Below, piece by piece: positions 8,222-17,221 of a DNA stretch of 39,692 nucleotides. A model generated the notes under the pieces. The model did no database searches, was not told the origin of the DNA, and saw only the letters and a list, made by a program, of their open reading frames with translations. The DNA comes from Lachnospiraceae bacterium (GTDB lineage Bacteria > Bacillota > Clostridia > Lachnospirales > Lachnospiraceae). The position numbers and the translations under genes are program-made. The stretch is taken from the NCBI GenBank assembly GCA_021199655.1, contig JAJQHQ010000107.1, positions 1 to 39,692 on the forward strand, given 5' to 3'. Every line of letters starts with the position of its first letter. Position 1 is the first letter of the stretch.

Positions 8222-10750
8222 ATGAAAACAAGAACTTTTACCGGCACAACGAATCCGGAAATACAGCCTTACGAGGTGGCGCACCGCGAGGTAGCACGCC
8301 GTGCTGCTGCAGAATCCATCGTGCTTTTGAAAAATGAAGGAAACGTGCTTCCGGTACCGGTGGATACGCCAATCGCGCTCTATGGCGCGGGAGCCGGGCA
8401 TACGATCAAGGGAGGTACCGGCTCGGGCGATGTCAATGAACGCTACAGCGTGACGATCGCAGAAGGACTGAAAAATGCCGGTTACCGGATTACGACGGAG
8501 GACTGGCTGGACGATTACGAGCGCCGCTTTACAGAAGCCAGAGAGCAGTGGAGAGATGAAATCTGGGCGGAGATGGATCGGCGCGGGAACGGAGCCTACG
8601 ATCTGGTCAATGTTTATTTTGGGACAACCTTCTATTATCCGGCAGGAAATACTTCCGTTGAAAAGACCGATGCAGATATCGCTGTTTATGTGTTAAGCCG
8701 CATAGCAGGAGAAGGTCTGGATCGCTTTGACAGAGAAGGAGACTATTACCTTTCCAAAGAGGAGGAGCAGCTGATCGGAGGCATCTGCGCTGTTTATCCG
8801 AAGGTAGTGCTGGTGATCAATACGGGAGGTCAGGTAGATCTGTCCTTCACGGATGCATATGAAAATATTGCGGCGATCCTGCAGATCTCTCAACTGGGGT
8901 GTGAGGGTGGAAATGGATTTGCGGATGTTTTTTCCGGAAAGGGTTCGCCGTCCGGCAAGCTTGCCGCCACATGGGCAGCCCGCTATGAGGACTATCCGAA
9001 CAGCGCGACCTTTTCCCACAACAACGGAAATGTGGAGCAGGAGCTCTACAACGAGGGCATCTATGTCGGCTACCGCTACTTTGACACTTTCGGAGTGCCG
9101 GTGCGCTACGGCTTCGGATTCGGGCTGGGATATTCGGAATTTCAAATTGAGACGACCGATATCGCTGTGATCGGAAAAGAGGCTCAGGATACAACGGATA
9201 TGTGGCCGTCCGTCCGCGTCCGGGCACGGGTGACGAATACCGGTGCATATGCGGGCCGTGAGACGGTGCAGGTGTATGCGTCCTGTCCGCAGGAGCGCAT
9301 GGCAAAGGAGTACCGCAGACTGGTCGGGTTCGCCAGGACAAAAGAACTCATGCCTGGGGAGAGCGAAGAAGTGGAGATCTGCTTTAGTGCGTATAATCTG
9401 GCGTCTTATTGCGAGAAAACACCGGGCTGGGTACTGGAAAAAGGCCTGTATGAAGTCTTTGTGGGAAACAGCCTTGACAGCGCGGCGCTGAAAGGAACGA
9501 TTGCCCTTGACGCGGATGCTGTGCTGGTGAAAACGGAAAATATCTGTCCGCTGCAGGAGGAGGCTCTTTGCGAGCTTCAGGGGCCAAAGGACAAGATACA
9601 GACCCGCCGTGAAGCTGCGCTGACAGAGGCGGAAAATGCGGGGGTTCCGATATTCCGTCTTACGCTGGAGAGTGCGGATCTCGATACAGAGACCGTCGTA
9701 TATGGGAAGAGTGACGAGCGGATTCCGGATGAGGTGAAAGCATTTGTGGATGGTCTGACGGAAGATCAGCTGGCCTGCCTTGCGACCGGCGATACGGGAG
9801 GCGGCTCGATTGCCACGGTTGGTTCCGCAGGCATTTCGGTGCCCGGCTCCGCGGCACAGAGCAGCAGCTGCGCGAAGGAACAGGGGCTTTCGGATATCGT
9901 TTTTGCTGACGGTCCGGCAGGCCTCCGCCTGAACAAAAGCTATTTTGTAAAAGACGGTCGGATTGTACCGGAACCGTTTGAAAAAGGCCTGGAGGGCGGT
10001 TTCCTTTGCCGGAATCAGGAAAAGACAGAAGGAGAAGAGTATTTCCAGTACTGCACCGCGTTTCCGGTGGGAACGGCGCTGGCGCAGACCTGGGATCCGG
10101 CTCTTGTCGCAGTGGTCGGGAAAGCAGCCGGTGAAGAGATGCAGAGGATGCTTGTCACCTCGTGGCTGGCACCCGGCATGAACATTCAGAGAAACCCTTT
10201 GTGCGGAAGAAATTTCGAGTATTACTCGGAAGATCCGCTGCTGACCGGAAAAATTGCGGCGGCGATGACGGATGGTGTACAGTCGCAGAAGGGCTGCGGC
10301 ACGACCGTCAAGCATTTTGCCTGCAACAATCAGGAGGACAACCGGAAAGGCTCCAATTCCATCCTCACCGAGCGCACCCTGCGCGAGATCTATCTGAAGG
10401 GCTTTGAGATTGCCATCCGGGAATCCCAGCCGATGATGATCATGACAAGCTACAATAAGATCAACGGCGTGCACTCCGCGAACAATTACGACCTCTGCAC
10501 GAAAGCCGCCAGGGATGAATGGGGTTTTCAGGGCATGATCATGACAGACTGGACGACGACCCATGACGGCCCGGAATGCACCGCAGCCGGCTGTATGCGC
10601 GCCGGAAACGACATGGTGATGCCGGGACGCGTTACGGATCAGGAGAACATTCTCCAGGAACTGCATGAAGGTACGCTTGACATCAAAGACTTGAAAGCGT
10701 GCATCTGCCATGCGGTGAATATCATCTGGCAGTCGAATATGTATGAATAA
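8222..10750 (+). CDS. Circularly permuted GH3 beta-glucosidase
   Basis: This 842-aa GH3 enzyme has its domains in reverse order. Its N-terminal third has the alpha/beta sandwich that is C-terminal in ordinary GH3 (ESIVLLKNEGNVLP, GSGDVN). The Fn3-like domain (VTNTGAYAGRETVQVY) follows, and the TIM barrel comes last, with NFEYYSEDP, KHFACNNQ and the nucleophile Asp776 in MTDW, only 66 residues from the end. This permuted layout is known from rumen Clostridia beta-glucosidases such as those of Ruminococcus albus and Butyrivibrio. There is no signal peptide. The start at 8222 has GGAG 6 nt upstream; an in-frame ATG at 8210 overlaps that SD. It probably hydrolyses cello- or other beta-oligosaccharides in the cytoplasm beside the esterase and GH43 enzymes. 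Confidence 0.9.
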   Translation: MKTRTFTGTTNPEIQPYEVAHREVARRAAAESIVLLKNEGNVLPVPVDTPIALYGAGAGHTIKGGTGSGDVNERYSVTIAEGLKNAGYRITTEDWLDDYERRFTEAREQWRDEIWAEMDRRGNGAYDLVNVYFGTTFYYPAGNTSVEKTDADIAVYVLSRIAGEGLDRFDREGDYYLSKEEEQLIGGICAVYPKVVLVINTGGQVDLSFTDAYENIAAILQISQLGCEGGNGFADVFSGKGSPSGKLAATWAARYEDYPNSATFSHNNGNVEQELYNEGIYVGYRYFDTFGVPVRYGFGFGLGYSEFQIETTDIAVIGKEAQDTTDMWPSVRVRARVTNTGAYAGRETVQVYASCPQERMAKEYRRLVGFARTKELMPGESEEVEICFSAYNLASYCEKTPGWVLEKGLYEVFVGNSLDSAALKGTIALDADAVLVKTENICPLQEEALCELQGPKDKIQTRREAALTEAENAGVPIFRLTLESADLDTETVVYGKSDERIPDEVKAFVDGLTEDQLACLATGDTGGGSIATVGSAGISVPGSAAQSSSCAKEQGLSDIVFADGPAGLRLNKSYFVKDGRIVPEPFEKGLEGGFLCRNQEKTEGEEYFQYCTAFPVGTALAQTWDPALVAVVGKAAGEEMQRMLVTSWLAPGMNIQRNPLCGRNFEYYSEDPLLTGKIAAAMTDGVQSQKGCGTTVKHFACNNQEDNRKGSNSILTERTLREIYLKGFEIAIRESQPMMIMTSYNKINGVHSANNYDLCTKAARDEWGFQGMIMTDWTTTHDGPECTAAGCMRAGNDMVMPGRVTDQENILQELHEGTLDIKDLKACICHAVNIIWQSNMYE

Positions 10751-10762
10751 AATATTCGTGCG

Positions 10763-10790
10763 GAGCACGCAGCAATCCGTAGTATCATAT
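10763..10790. repeat. Intergenic repeat sharing AATCCGTAGTATCATAT, copy 1
   Basis: GAGCACGCAG (10763-10772) is followed by AATCCGTAGTATCATAT (10774-10790). The same 17-mer preceded by GAGCACGAAG occurs at 27006-27040. A small hairpin, GTGC-GGA-GCAC, precedes it. It lies 13 bp after the permuted GH3 stop. Confidence 0.6.
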
Positions 10791-10810
10791 ATATAGAAGA
10801 TATATTATAG

Positions 10811-10844
10811 AAGCCGCCGCATTCTGAACGGGAATACGGCGGTT
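10811..10844 (+). terminator. Terminator-like hairpin before the GH43 gene
   Basis: CCGCCG pairs with CGGCGG, and an inner ATTC pairs with GAAT across 10811-10844. The following TTACTTTG is only a weak U-tract, so it may attenuate rather than end transcription between the GH3 and GH43 genes. Confidence 0.4.
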
Positions 10845-10897
10845 ACTTTGTGTGGATTTTCATTCATGAATATGGTATAGTGGATGAAAAATGATCG

Positions 10898-10930
10898 ATA
10901 TCCCATATCCGTCTGGCGGGTATGGGATAT
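10898..10930 (+). promoter_or_regulatory. 13-bp inverted repeat just upstream of the GH43 ribosome binding site
   Basis: ATATCCCATATCC (10898-10910) pairs with GGGTATGGGATAT (10918-10930) through 13 bp including one G-U, with a 7-nt loop. The GGAGG of the GH43 gene begins 6 nt after it. It could be a repressor operator or a leader hairpin affecting translation. Confidence 0.5.
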
Positions 10931-10946
10931 ACAATGGAGGAAGGGT

Positions 10947-12629
10947 ATGAAAAAAACAATCCGGGGCGCGAATCCCTATATGCCCCTTTGGGAGCATGTG
11001 CCGGACGGGGAGCCGCGTGTGTTTGAATACAATGGAGAGACGAGAGTTTATGTCTACGGATCGCATGATACGATGCGGACGGAATACTGCGGAAAGGACT
11101 ATGTCGTCTGGAGTGCACCGGCGGATGACCTGACCGACTGGCGGTGCGACGGTGTCTGCTATGAGTCAAGCAACGGCAGTGTCCTCTACGCGCCGGATGT
11201 GGTGAAAAAAGGCGATACGTATTATCTGTACTCCGCAGAGAATAAGGGTTCGAAGATCTTTGTCTCCAGATCGAAAAGTCCGATTGGCCCGTTTACCGAT
11301 CCGGTCCTGACAGACCTCGGCTTTGATCCCGGCATCCTCGTGGATGATGACGGGAGAGTCTATGCCTACTGGGGATTCTGTGCCTGCTACTGCGCGGAGC
11401 TGAATGAGGATATGGCGACGATCCGGCCGGGGACGCTGCATCCGCATCCGATGAAACACGCGTTCGCACCGTGGATTACAGAAGATGACGGACAGTTCGG
11501 CGCGGAGGATGCCTTTTTTGAAGCCTCTTCTCCCCGTAAGCTGTTTGGAAAATACGTATACATCTATTCAAAGCGTTATTCCACGCCCGTGCCGGAACTT
11601 GGTGTGTACGGCGAGAACAACGGCTTTTTGTCCTATAAATACAGCGACAGGCCGCTGGACGGTTTTCTGCCGGGCGGCGATATCAGCTTCAACGGCGGTG
11701 AGATTCTGAAAAATCCGGATGGAACCGGCATAATGAGCTACCGCTGGGGAAATAACCATGGCAGCATCATGGAGATCAACGGGAAGTGGTATGTATTTTA
11801 TCACCGCCAGACGGGTACGGACGAATTTTCCAGACAGGCAATGCTGGAGCCCATCGACGTTGCGATGGATAAAAACGGAAAGATTTTCATCGGAGAGATT
11901 ACCTATGAGGATGGCGAGCCGGTCGCGTCAAAACCGGTCGAGATGACCTCGCAGGGAGCACAGGTGAATGGTCTGGATGCTTACAGCCTGATTTCCGCCG
12001 GATATGCGTGCCATCTGTCGGAACGATTGACAGGTTCGAAACAGTGTGCTGACGCAAAAAATGATAAGATGGAAATCAAACCTGAGGCAGCAAACACCAG
12101 ACCGGAAGCGGAACACATCAGACCGGCAGCAGCATACATCAAACCGGTTTACAGCAAAGATCCGGACATCTCTGCGCCGATCGTCGGCATTACTAACGGC
12201 GTTACCGCGGGCTACCGCTATCTGCAGTTCGGACAGAATTCGCCGAAGAGTGTGACGGCGTGGATTCGGGTATTGGATAGTAAAAAACCTGTGGACTGTG
12301 CCAGAGATGCGGTGGAGACTTGCGATACTGATTCGACTTCGGTGGAGAATCAGGCAGCGTGTGCAGAGAGCAAAGAAGGCCTGGCGAAGTTCACCGTGAA
12401 CGTCCGGCTGGATGATTACAGGGGAAAGATCTGCGCCGTGCTTTCCACGTCGGAATCGGTGCATGCGGCTTGCATAGTACCAGACGCGGCAGAAAATGTC
12501 GATACATTTGCTCCTGTGACCGCGCCTCTCACCTGCGGTGTGTTCGGCCGGCACGCGGTTTATTTTGAATTCCTGTCGGAAAACGAAGACATCGTAGCCG
12601 AATTTGACAGGTTTACGTTTGATTGTTGA
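10947..12629 (+). CDS. Glycoside hydrolase family 43 protein
   Basis: This 560-aa protein has a five-bladed beta-propeller GH43 domain in about its first 330 residues. The likely catalytic set is visible: base Asp20 in VPDGEPRVF, pKa-modulating Asp127 in GFDPGILVDDDG, and acid Glu192 in FFEASSPRK. Such enzymes release arabinose or xylose from hemicellulose-derived oligomers. Between about residues 370 and 410 lies a low-complexity linker of roughly 7-residue repeats (IKPEAAN, TRPEAEH, IRPAAAY), followed by a beta-rich C-terminal domain resembling a carbohydrate-binding module. No signal peptide is seen. The start at 10947 has a strong GGAGG; an in-frame ATG at 10884 would run through the inverted repeat and is less likely. 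It is third in the esterase-GH3-GH43 cluster. Confidence 0.85.
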   Translation: MKKTIRGANPYMPLWEHVPDGEPRVFEYNGETRVYVYGSHDTMRTEYCGKDYVVWSAPADDLTDWRCDGVCYESSNGSVLYAPDVVKKGDTYYLYSAENKGSKIFVSRSKSPIGPFTDPVLTDLGFDPGILVDDDGRVYAYWGFCACYCAELNEDMATIRPGTLHPHPMKHAFAPWITEDDGQFGAEDAFFEASSPRKLFGKYVYIYSKRYSTPVPELGVYGENNGFLSYKYSDRPLDGFLPGGDISFNGGEILKNPDGTGIMSYRWGNNHGSIMEINGKWYVFYHRQTGTDEFSRQAMLEPIDVAMDKNGKIFIGEITYEDGEPVASKPVEMTSQGAQVNGLDAYSLISAGYACHLSERLTGSKQCADAKNDKMEIKPEAANTRPEAEHIRPAAAYIKPVYSKDPDISAPIVGITNGVTAGYRYLQFGQNSPKSVTAWIRVLDSKKPVDCARDAVETCDTDSTSVENQAACAESKEGLAKFTVNVRLDDYRGKICAVLSTSESVHAACIVPDAAENVDTFAPVTAPLTCGVFGRHAVYFEFLSENEDIVAEFDRFTFDC

Positions 12630-12661
12630 CGGATTCGCATTTTACTAAGGAGAAGAGTTTT

Positions 12662-12850
12662 ATGGACACATTACTGCGGTCAGAATGTATCCAATGTCTG
12701 GCGGAGAAACAGATGCGAGCACTCCCGGAAAACGCGAAAGAAGAGCAGAAGCTTGCTTTTTTGCAGAGCATGTTTGAAACCCTGGCCAAGGCTTCGCCGG
12801 AAATCTGTGCGCCTTTGCAATCGGAATATTTATTTTCTGTTTCTCTGTAA
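12662..12850 (+). pseudogene. Truncated DUF89 (ARMT1-like phosphatase) N-terminal fragment
   Basis: The 62-codon ORF has a good SD (AAGGAG) and begins MDTLLRSECIQCLAEKQM. Its CxxC, conserved Gln, Pro-x-x-Ala and long helices resemble the N-terminus of DUF89 damage-control phosphatases, which are usually near 280 residues. It stops after SEYLFSVSL, and no continuation was found in any frame up to the AAA+ gene. The loss probably reflects a deletion or insertion on the downstream side. It starts 32 nt after the GH43 stop, so it was probably the last gene of that operon. The assignment is from pattern memory of the family; a free-standing small protein remains possible. Confidence 0.45.
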
Positions 12851-12978
12851 ATGCAAAATGTTCTGCGAAAGCTTTCACGTTTCCCCTTACACGGGTGTGC
12901 TGGTGCATAAGGTCGTGGAGTAAGATCATGGATTGCTTTTCTCCTCTCCTGCGGCAGTTCCGTACAGGTAGAAAAATT

Positions 12979-13143
12979 TTGAAGAAATGACATATTTTCA
13001 CATTTAAAATCTTGAAATAATCATACATATAAGCGCAATATGTGTTGAAATAATTATATATTTCTGAAAAGTGCGTATTGAAATAATCATGCTTTTTTGC
13101 AAAATACATATTGAAATAATCACCCCTTTCAACTAAAATATAT
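12979..13143. repeat. Five 33-bp phased repeats upstream of the AAA+ ATPase gene
   Basis: TTGAAATAATCAT-type cores begin at 13012, 13045, 13078 and 13111, and a degenerate one (TTGAAGAAATGACAT) at 12979. The period is exactly 33 bp; the 20 bp between cores is not conserved. 33 bp is about three helical turns and also 11 codons. On the minus strand the units read DYFNMYFAKKH, DYFNTHFSEIY, NYFNTYCAYMY and so on. The gap 12851-13191 contains nothing else recognisable. Confidence 0.8.
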
Positions 13144-13191
13144 GAGGATTGTTAAGGCATAGAAGATGTACTATAAAAAGGACGAGATTTT

Positions 13192-14526
13192 ATGTTTAAA
13201 AGAAAAGTATATGATCAGCTTTTAGAATGGAAGAAAGAATGGGACGGAAGATATGCCTGTCTGCTCGAAGGAGCCAGACGAGTGGGCAAAACGACAATAG
13301 CAGAAGAATTTGCGCGTAATGAATATGAATCTTATATTTTAATTGATTTTTCAAATTGCAGTGAGGAAATAACAGCTGTTTTTGATGATATATCAAAATT
13401 GGATCGTTTTTTTTTAAGACTGCAGATGGAATCAGGAGTGCAGCTTTACGAAAGAAAATCCGTAATCATTTTTGATGAAATCCAGTTGTTTCCAAAGGCA
13501 CGACAGGCAATTAAGCACCTTGTCAGGGACGGCCGATATGACTATATAGAAACCGGATCTTTGATATCCATAAAGAAAAATGTGAAGAATATTCTGATTC
13601 CTTCAGAAGAACATAAAATCCATGTATATCCGATGGATTATGAAGAATTTTTATGGGCAACCGGCGGAAATCCGGATATTTTAGACATGGCATACAAAAG
13701 TGATATGGAGCTTGGCAATGCGGCTAATCGCAATGCGATGAAAGAGTTTCGGATCTATATGGCTGTAGGTGGTATGCCGCAGGCGGTAGAAAGATATATA
13801 GCAACAAATAATTTTGAAGCGGTTGATAAAGTAAAACGTGAAATTCTGGAGTTATACTATGATGATTTAAAGAAGATAGATGATTCGGGCAGAATTACAG
13901 ATATGTATAAATCCGTTCCATGTCAGCTTGCAGCAAAGAAAAAACATTATGTCATTGCAGCGGCAACCGGAAAACAGAAAACGAGAAAAGATGAGGAACG
14001 CCTGTTTGAATTGATTGAATCCGGACTTGTGCTGCCTTGCTATAATGTTTTAAATCCAACAGTGTCTTTGCTGCAGACCAGAGACATAGATTGCTTTAAA
14101 TTATATCTGTCGGATACAGGACTGTTCACAACAATGCTTTTTAATGACTCTCAAAATGGAATAGAGGATATTTATAAAAAGCTTTTGAGCGATGCTTTAC
14201 CGGCAGATTTGGGATATTTATATGAAAATGCCGTGGCACAGGCAATTAGGGCAAGTGGAAGAGATTTGTATTACCATACATGGAAAAAGGAAGGAAGCAC
14301 ACATTCGTATGAAATAGATTTCCTGCTCACATCGAAAAACAAGATCGTTCCAATAGAGGTGAAATCATCAGCGGTAAAAAATCATAAATCGATTGATCAT
14401 TTTGCGGTAAAGTATTCGAAATATGTTGGGGACAGATATCTCCTCTCGCAAAAAGATGTTGGCAAAATCAATGATTTAAGATTGAAACCTGTATATATGA
14501 TTTTGTTCTTGCTGAAGGAACTGTGA
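13192..14526 (+). CDS. AAA+ ATPase with DUF4143 C-terminal domain
   Basis: This 444-aa protein has an N-terminal AAA_14-type ATPase with Walker A GARRVGKTT (27-35) and Walker B VIIFDEIQ (91-98). The C-terminal DUF4143 domain resembles PD-(D/E)xK nucleases: Asp376 in YEIDFLL and Glu389-x-Lys391 in PIEVKSS. Members are widespread, often patchily distributed, and their role is not established; defence or mobile functions are suspected. The gene is visibly richer in A/T and in codons such as TTA and ATA than its neighbours, which suggests transfer. It stands alone in its direction after a truncated gene and a phased repeat array. The ATG at 13192 follows only a weak AAGGACGAG-like SD. Confidence 0.85.
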   Translation: MFKRKVYDQLLEWKKEWDGRYACLLEGARRVGKTTIAEEFARNEYESYILIDFSNCSEEITAVFDDISKLDRFFLRLQMESGVQLYERKSVIIFDEIQLFPKARQAIKHLVRDGRYDYIETGSLISIKKNVKNILIPSEEHKIHVYPMDYEEFLWATGGNPDILDMAYKSDMELGNAANRNAMKEFRIYMAVGGMPQAVERYIATNNFEAVDKVKREILELYYDDLKKIDDSGRITDMYKSVPCQLAAKKKHYVIAAATGKQKTRKDEERLFELIESGLVLPCYNVLNPTVSLLQTRDIDCFKLYLSDTGLFTTMLFNDSQNGIEDIYKKLLSDALPADLGYLYENAVAQAIRASGRDLYYHTWKKEGSTHSYEIDFLLTSKNKIVPIEVKSSAVKNHKSIDHFAVKYSKYVGDRYLLSQKDVGKINDLRLKPVYMILFLLKEL

Positions 14527-14659
14527 CAGCAGAAGCATTTTTTCCCTTAAGCTTAAAACACATCTGTGCTTTTATGACCGAATGAAAAGAGGCGGTTGAG
14601 CCGGCAAAAACGGGAAAGGGAAAAACAAACCAGATAAAATATTCACAGGAGGAAATCCG

Positions 14660-15979
14660 ATGTACAGAGAGATTGCACAGGAACTCGTTTCTTTTATAAA
14701 AAATTCACCGACTCCTTTCCATGCTGTTGAAAGTATCAGCGGTATACTGGAAGGAGAAGGATTCCAGAGGCTGAAAGAAGGTGCTGCGTGGGACATAAAG
14801 CCGGGTGGAAGGTACTATGTCACTAGAAACGCTTCCAGTATTCTGGCATTTAAAACGGGCACGCAGCTGGAAAATTACAGTTTTCATATCGCGGCGTCGC
14901 ACAGCGATTCGCCGGCGTTTAAAGTAAAAGAGAATGCTCAGATCGATGTCAAAGGGAAATATACTGTCCTGAATACGGAAGGCTATGGGGGAATGATCTG
15001 TTCTACATGGTTCGACAGACCTTTATCCCTGGCCGGGCGGGTGATCGTAAAAGAAGGGAACAGCCTTGTAACCAGACTTCTGAATATTGACCGGGATCTT
15101 CTGATGATTCCGAGTCTCGCGATCCATATGAACCGGGAAGTGAATGAAAAACAGTCTTTGAATAAACAGAAGGATATGCTGCCGGTCTTCAGCGGAAGAA
15201 AAATGGATGCGGATGCGCTGAAAACCTTGGTGGCAGATGAACTTAAAGTGGAAGCGGAGCGGATATACGGCGCAGATCTGTATCTGTATAACAGAGCAGA
15301 GCCGTCCGTCTGGGGCGCGGAGGGCGAATTTATCTCCAGCCCGAGGCTGGATGATCTGGAGTGCGCGTATGCTTCTTTGCAGGGATTTTTGCGGGGAGAA
15401 AACCGCGGATCTGTCAGTGTGTATGCGTGCTTTGACAATGAAGAGGTAGGCTCGCAGACAAAACAGGGAGCCGCGTCTACTTTTCTTTGTGATGCACTGA
15501 CCCGCATCAATACCGCTCTGGGAAAGACTTCGGAAGACCTTTCAAGAGCGCTTGCTTCCAGCTTTATGCTGAGCTGCGACAATGCGCATGCCGTTCATCC
15601 GAATTATCCGGAAAAGACAGATGTGAACAATTGCGTGTATATGAATGAAGGAATTGTGATCAAGTCTCATGCCGGACAAAAATACACGTCGGATGCGTTG
15701 AGTATTGCCCTGTTTAAAATCATCTGTGAAAAGGCTGGCGTGCCTGTGCAGTTCTTTGCAAATCGTTCGGATATGAACGGCGGAAGCACACTTGGGAATA
15801 TAGCCATGTCGCAGGTATCTGTGAATACCGTGGACATCGGACTTGCGCAGCTGGCGATGCACTCTTCCTACGAGACAGCGGGAATCAAAGATGCGGCTTA
15901 TCTGATCCGGGCGGCCGAAGCTTTTTATAACAGCCATATCTGTGAGACGGATGCGGGCGTTTATGAGATCGAAAAATAA
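14660..15979 (+). CDS. M18 family aminopeptidase
   Basis: This 439-aa dinuclear zinc aminopeptidase resembles ApeB/aspartyl aminopeptidase. Metal-site signatures are His81 and Asp83 in ASHSDSP, Asp259 with Glu261/Glu262 in DNEEVGS, and the downstream CDNAHAVHPNYP motif. Length fits the family. It should trim N-terminal residues from cytoplasmic peptides. SD AGGAGG lies 7 nt before the ATG. Its stop codon (15977-15979) coincides with the edge of the duplicated rluA sequence, and the convergent rluA copy A runs 19 bp into its 3' end. The upstream 130 bp (14527-14659) shows no recognisable element other than this SD. Confidence 0.92.
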   Translation: MYREIAQELVSFIKNSPTPFHAVESISGILEGEGFQRLKEGAAWDIKPGGRYYVTRNASSILAFKTGTQLENYSFHIAASHSDSPAFKVKENAQIDVKGKYTVLNTEGYGGMICSTWFDRPLSLAGRVIVKEGNSLVTRLLNIDRDLLMIPSLAIHMNREVNEKQSLNKQKDMLPVFSGRKMDADALKTLVADELKVEAERIYGADLYLYNRAEPSVWGAEGEFISSPRLDDLECAYASLQGFLRGENRGSVSVYACFDNEEVGSQTKQGAASTFLCDALTRINTALGKTSEDLSRALASSFMLSCDNAHAVHPNYPEKTDVNNCVYMNEGIVIKSHAGQKYTSDALSIALFKIICEKAGVPVQFFANRSDMNGGSTLGNIAMSQVSVNTVDIGLAQLAMHSSYETAGIKDAAYLIRAAEAFYNSHICETDAGVYEIEK

Positions 15980-17088
15980 AATCTGCGCATATCCTCCGGC
16001 AGCGGAGAACGGAATTCCATGATTTCTCCGGTAATCGGATGGGGAAATTTTAAGCGGCACGCATGAAGCGCCTGACGTGAAATCCCGTGGATATCCTCCG
16101 GTACGCGGACGCCGGGGACCAGGACCGCTTTTTGCGTGCCCTGAAATCCCAAAATCAGCGAGGCAGGCAGTTCCATATTTGCCTGCACGGCAGCATGGCG
16201 GCATTTCGGATGATACAGGTAGTCGCCGGCAAGCGGATGTCCAAGATAAGCCATATGCACACGAATCTGATGGGTACGGCCGGTTTCCAGAAGGATGGAG
16301 ACCAGGCTGTAGCCATTTTTTGCTTCCAACACATGGTAATGCGTGACGGCGCGTTCGCCATGCTCAAAATCAACACAACGTTCAATAGAACGCTCAGACA
16401 ATGGGCAAACGGCTTCTGTTTCCGGAGTCTGCTGGAAGTGAAAACAGTCTGTTTTTCGCGGCTGCTTACGCGAGATCGGGGCATCGACCGTGCCGGATTC
16501 CGGAGAGGACATGCCGCAGACGACAGCGAGGTATTCCCGTTCCATGAAATTCATATAAGACCCGGTTTTACTTTGAAAAGTCTCACATTTTCTGAAATCA
16601 CTGTCATCTCTCTTTGTCATGGCGCCCAGAATACTGGCGCTGACTGAATGCTTTGCGATGACAGTCAGCCCGGAGGTGTCGCGGTCGAGACGGTTGGTGC
16701 AACGGAAGACGAATCCGCCGCAGTCTTTGTAGTGGTACATGACTGCGTTCGCCAGCGAATAATAATAATTGTCTCTTGAGGGATGCATGGGAAGACCGGC
16801 GGGTTTATCGACCACCAGAATATCCTCATCCTCGTACAGGATGGTAATAGGGAGCGCAGTCGCCGGAATCCGTTCAGAAGAGGCGTTTTCCAAAATACGG
16901 ATCTGAAGCATATCCCCGGTCAGGAGTCGTTGATTCAGGCGGCAGGCTTTTCCGTTGATCTGTGTGCTGCCATTTCTGCTTTTCAGCTCTGCAAGATTCT
17001 GCCGGGAATAAGACCTGCGCCGGAGAAACTGCTCAACGCGGACATCGGCATCTTCTGCCTGAATTTGGTAAGTGATCATACGCTCCAT
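15961..17088 (-). CDS. RluA-family pseudouridine synthase, copy A
   Basis: The protein is a 375-aa RluA/RluD-type rRNA or tRNA pseudouridine synthase. An S4 RNA-binding domain (about 15-65) precedes the catalytic domain with catalytic Asp135 in NRLDRDTSG and the late motif GRTHQIRVHMAYLGHPLAGD. Roughly 45 residues (160-205) form a variable insert. The nucleotide sequence from 15979 to 17088 matches 34302-35411 at a constant offset of 18323 bp with five mismatches, all near the ends. The last residues (YFSIS) are read from within the 3' end of the aminopeptidase gene. The nearest purine-rich SD (GGAAAGGAA) is about 15 nt before the ATG. Which U residue it modifies cannot be predicted. Confidence 0.93.
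   Translation of the reverse strand: MERMITYQIQAEDADVRVEQFLRRRSYSRQNLAELKSRNGSTQINGKACRLNQRLLTGDMLQIRILENASSERIPATALPITILYEDEDILVVDKPAGLPMHPSRDNYYYSLANAVMYHYKDCGGFVFRCTNRLDRDTSGLTVIAKHSVSASILGAMTKRDDSDFRKCETFQSKTGSYMNFMEREYLAVVCGMSSPESGTVDAPISRKQPRKTDCFHFQQTPETEAVCPLSERSIERCVDFEHGERAVTHYHVLEAKNGYSLVSILLETGRTHQIRVHMAYLGHPLAGDYLYHPKCRHAAVQANMELPASLILGFQGTQKAVLVPGVRVPEDIHGISRQALHACRLKFPHPITGEIMEFRSPLPEDMRRFYFSIS
15979..17088. repeat. 1.1-kb direct repeat, left copy (rluA A)
   Basis: It is identical to 34302-35411 except at 15997, 16000, 16009, 17043 and 17078. No mismatch was seen in 16010-17042. Homology ends at the start codon on one side and at the aminopeptidase stop on the other. It lies in direct orientation with the right copy, 18.3 kb away. 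Confidence 0.9.
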
Positions 17089-17221
17089 TCTTGTACAGTC
17101 CGTTCCTTTCCCAGATATGGTATCTTACTGAGTCAAAATGTGTATAACATAATTTTTATAGTAATAAAAAGAAGAAACTTTGTACGATGCATTGTGCAGG
17201 CTGGCGGATAGATGGATGATT

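Noticed and set aside
8693-10768. 691-codon minus-strand ORF opposite the permuted GH3
   Set aside because: It mirrors the codon pattern of a well-supported GH3 gene and shows no recognisable domain.
12979-13143. CRISPR-like array (repeats with variable spacers)
   Set aside because: The core is only about 13 bp, degenerate at one end, with 20-bp gaps, no leader and no cas gene. Phased binding sites or a coding repeat fit better.
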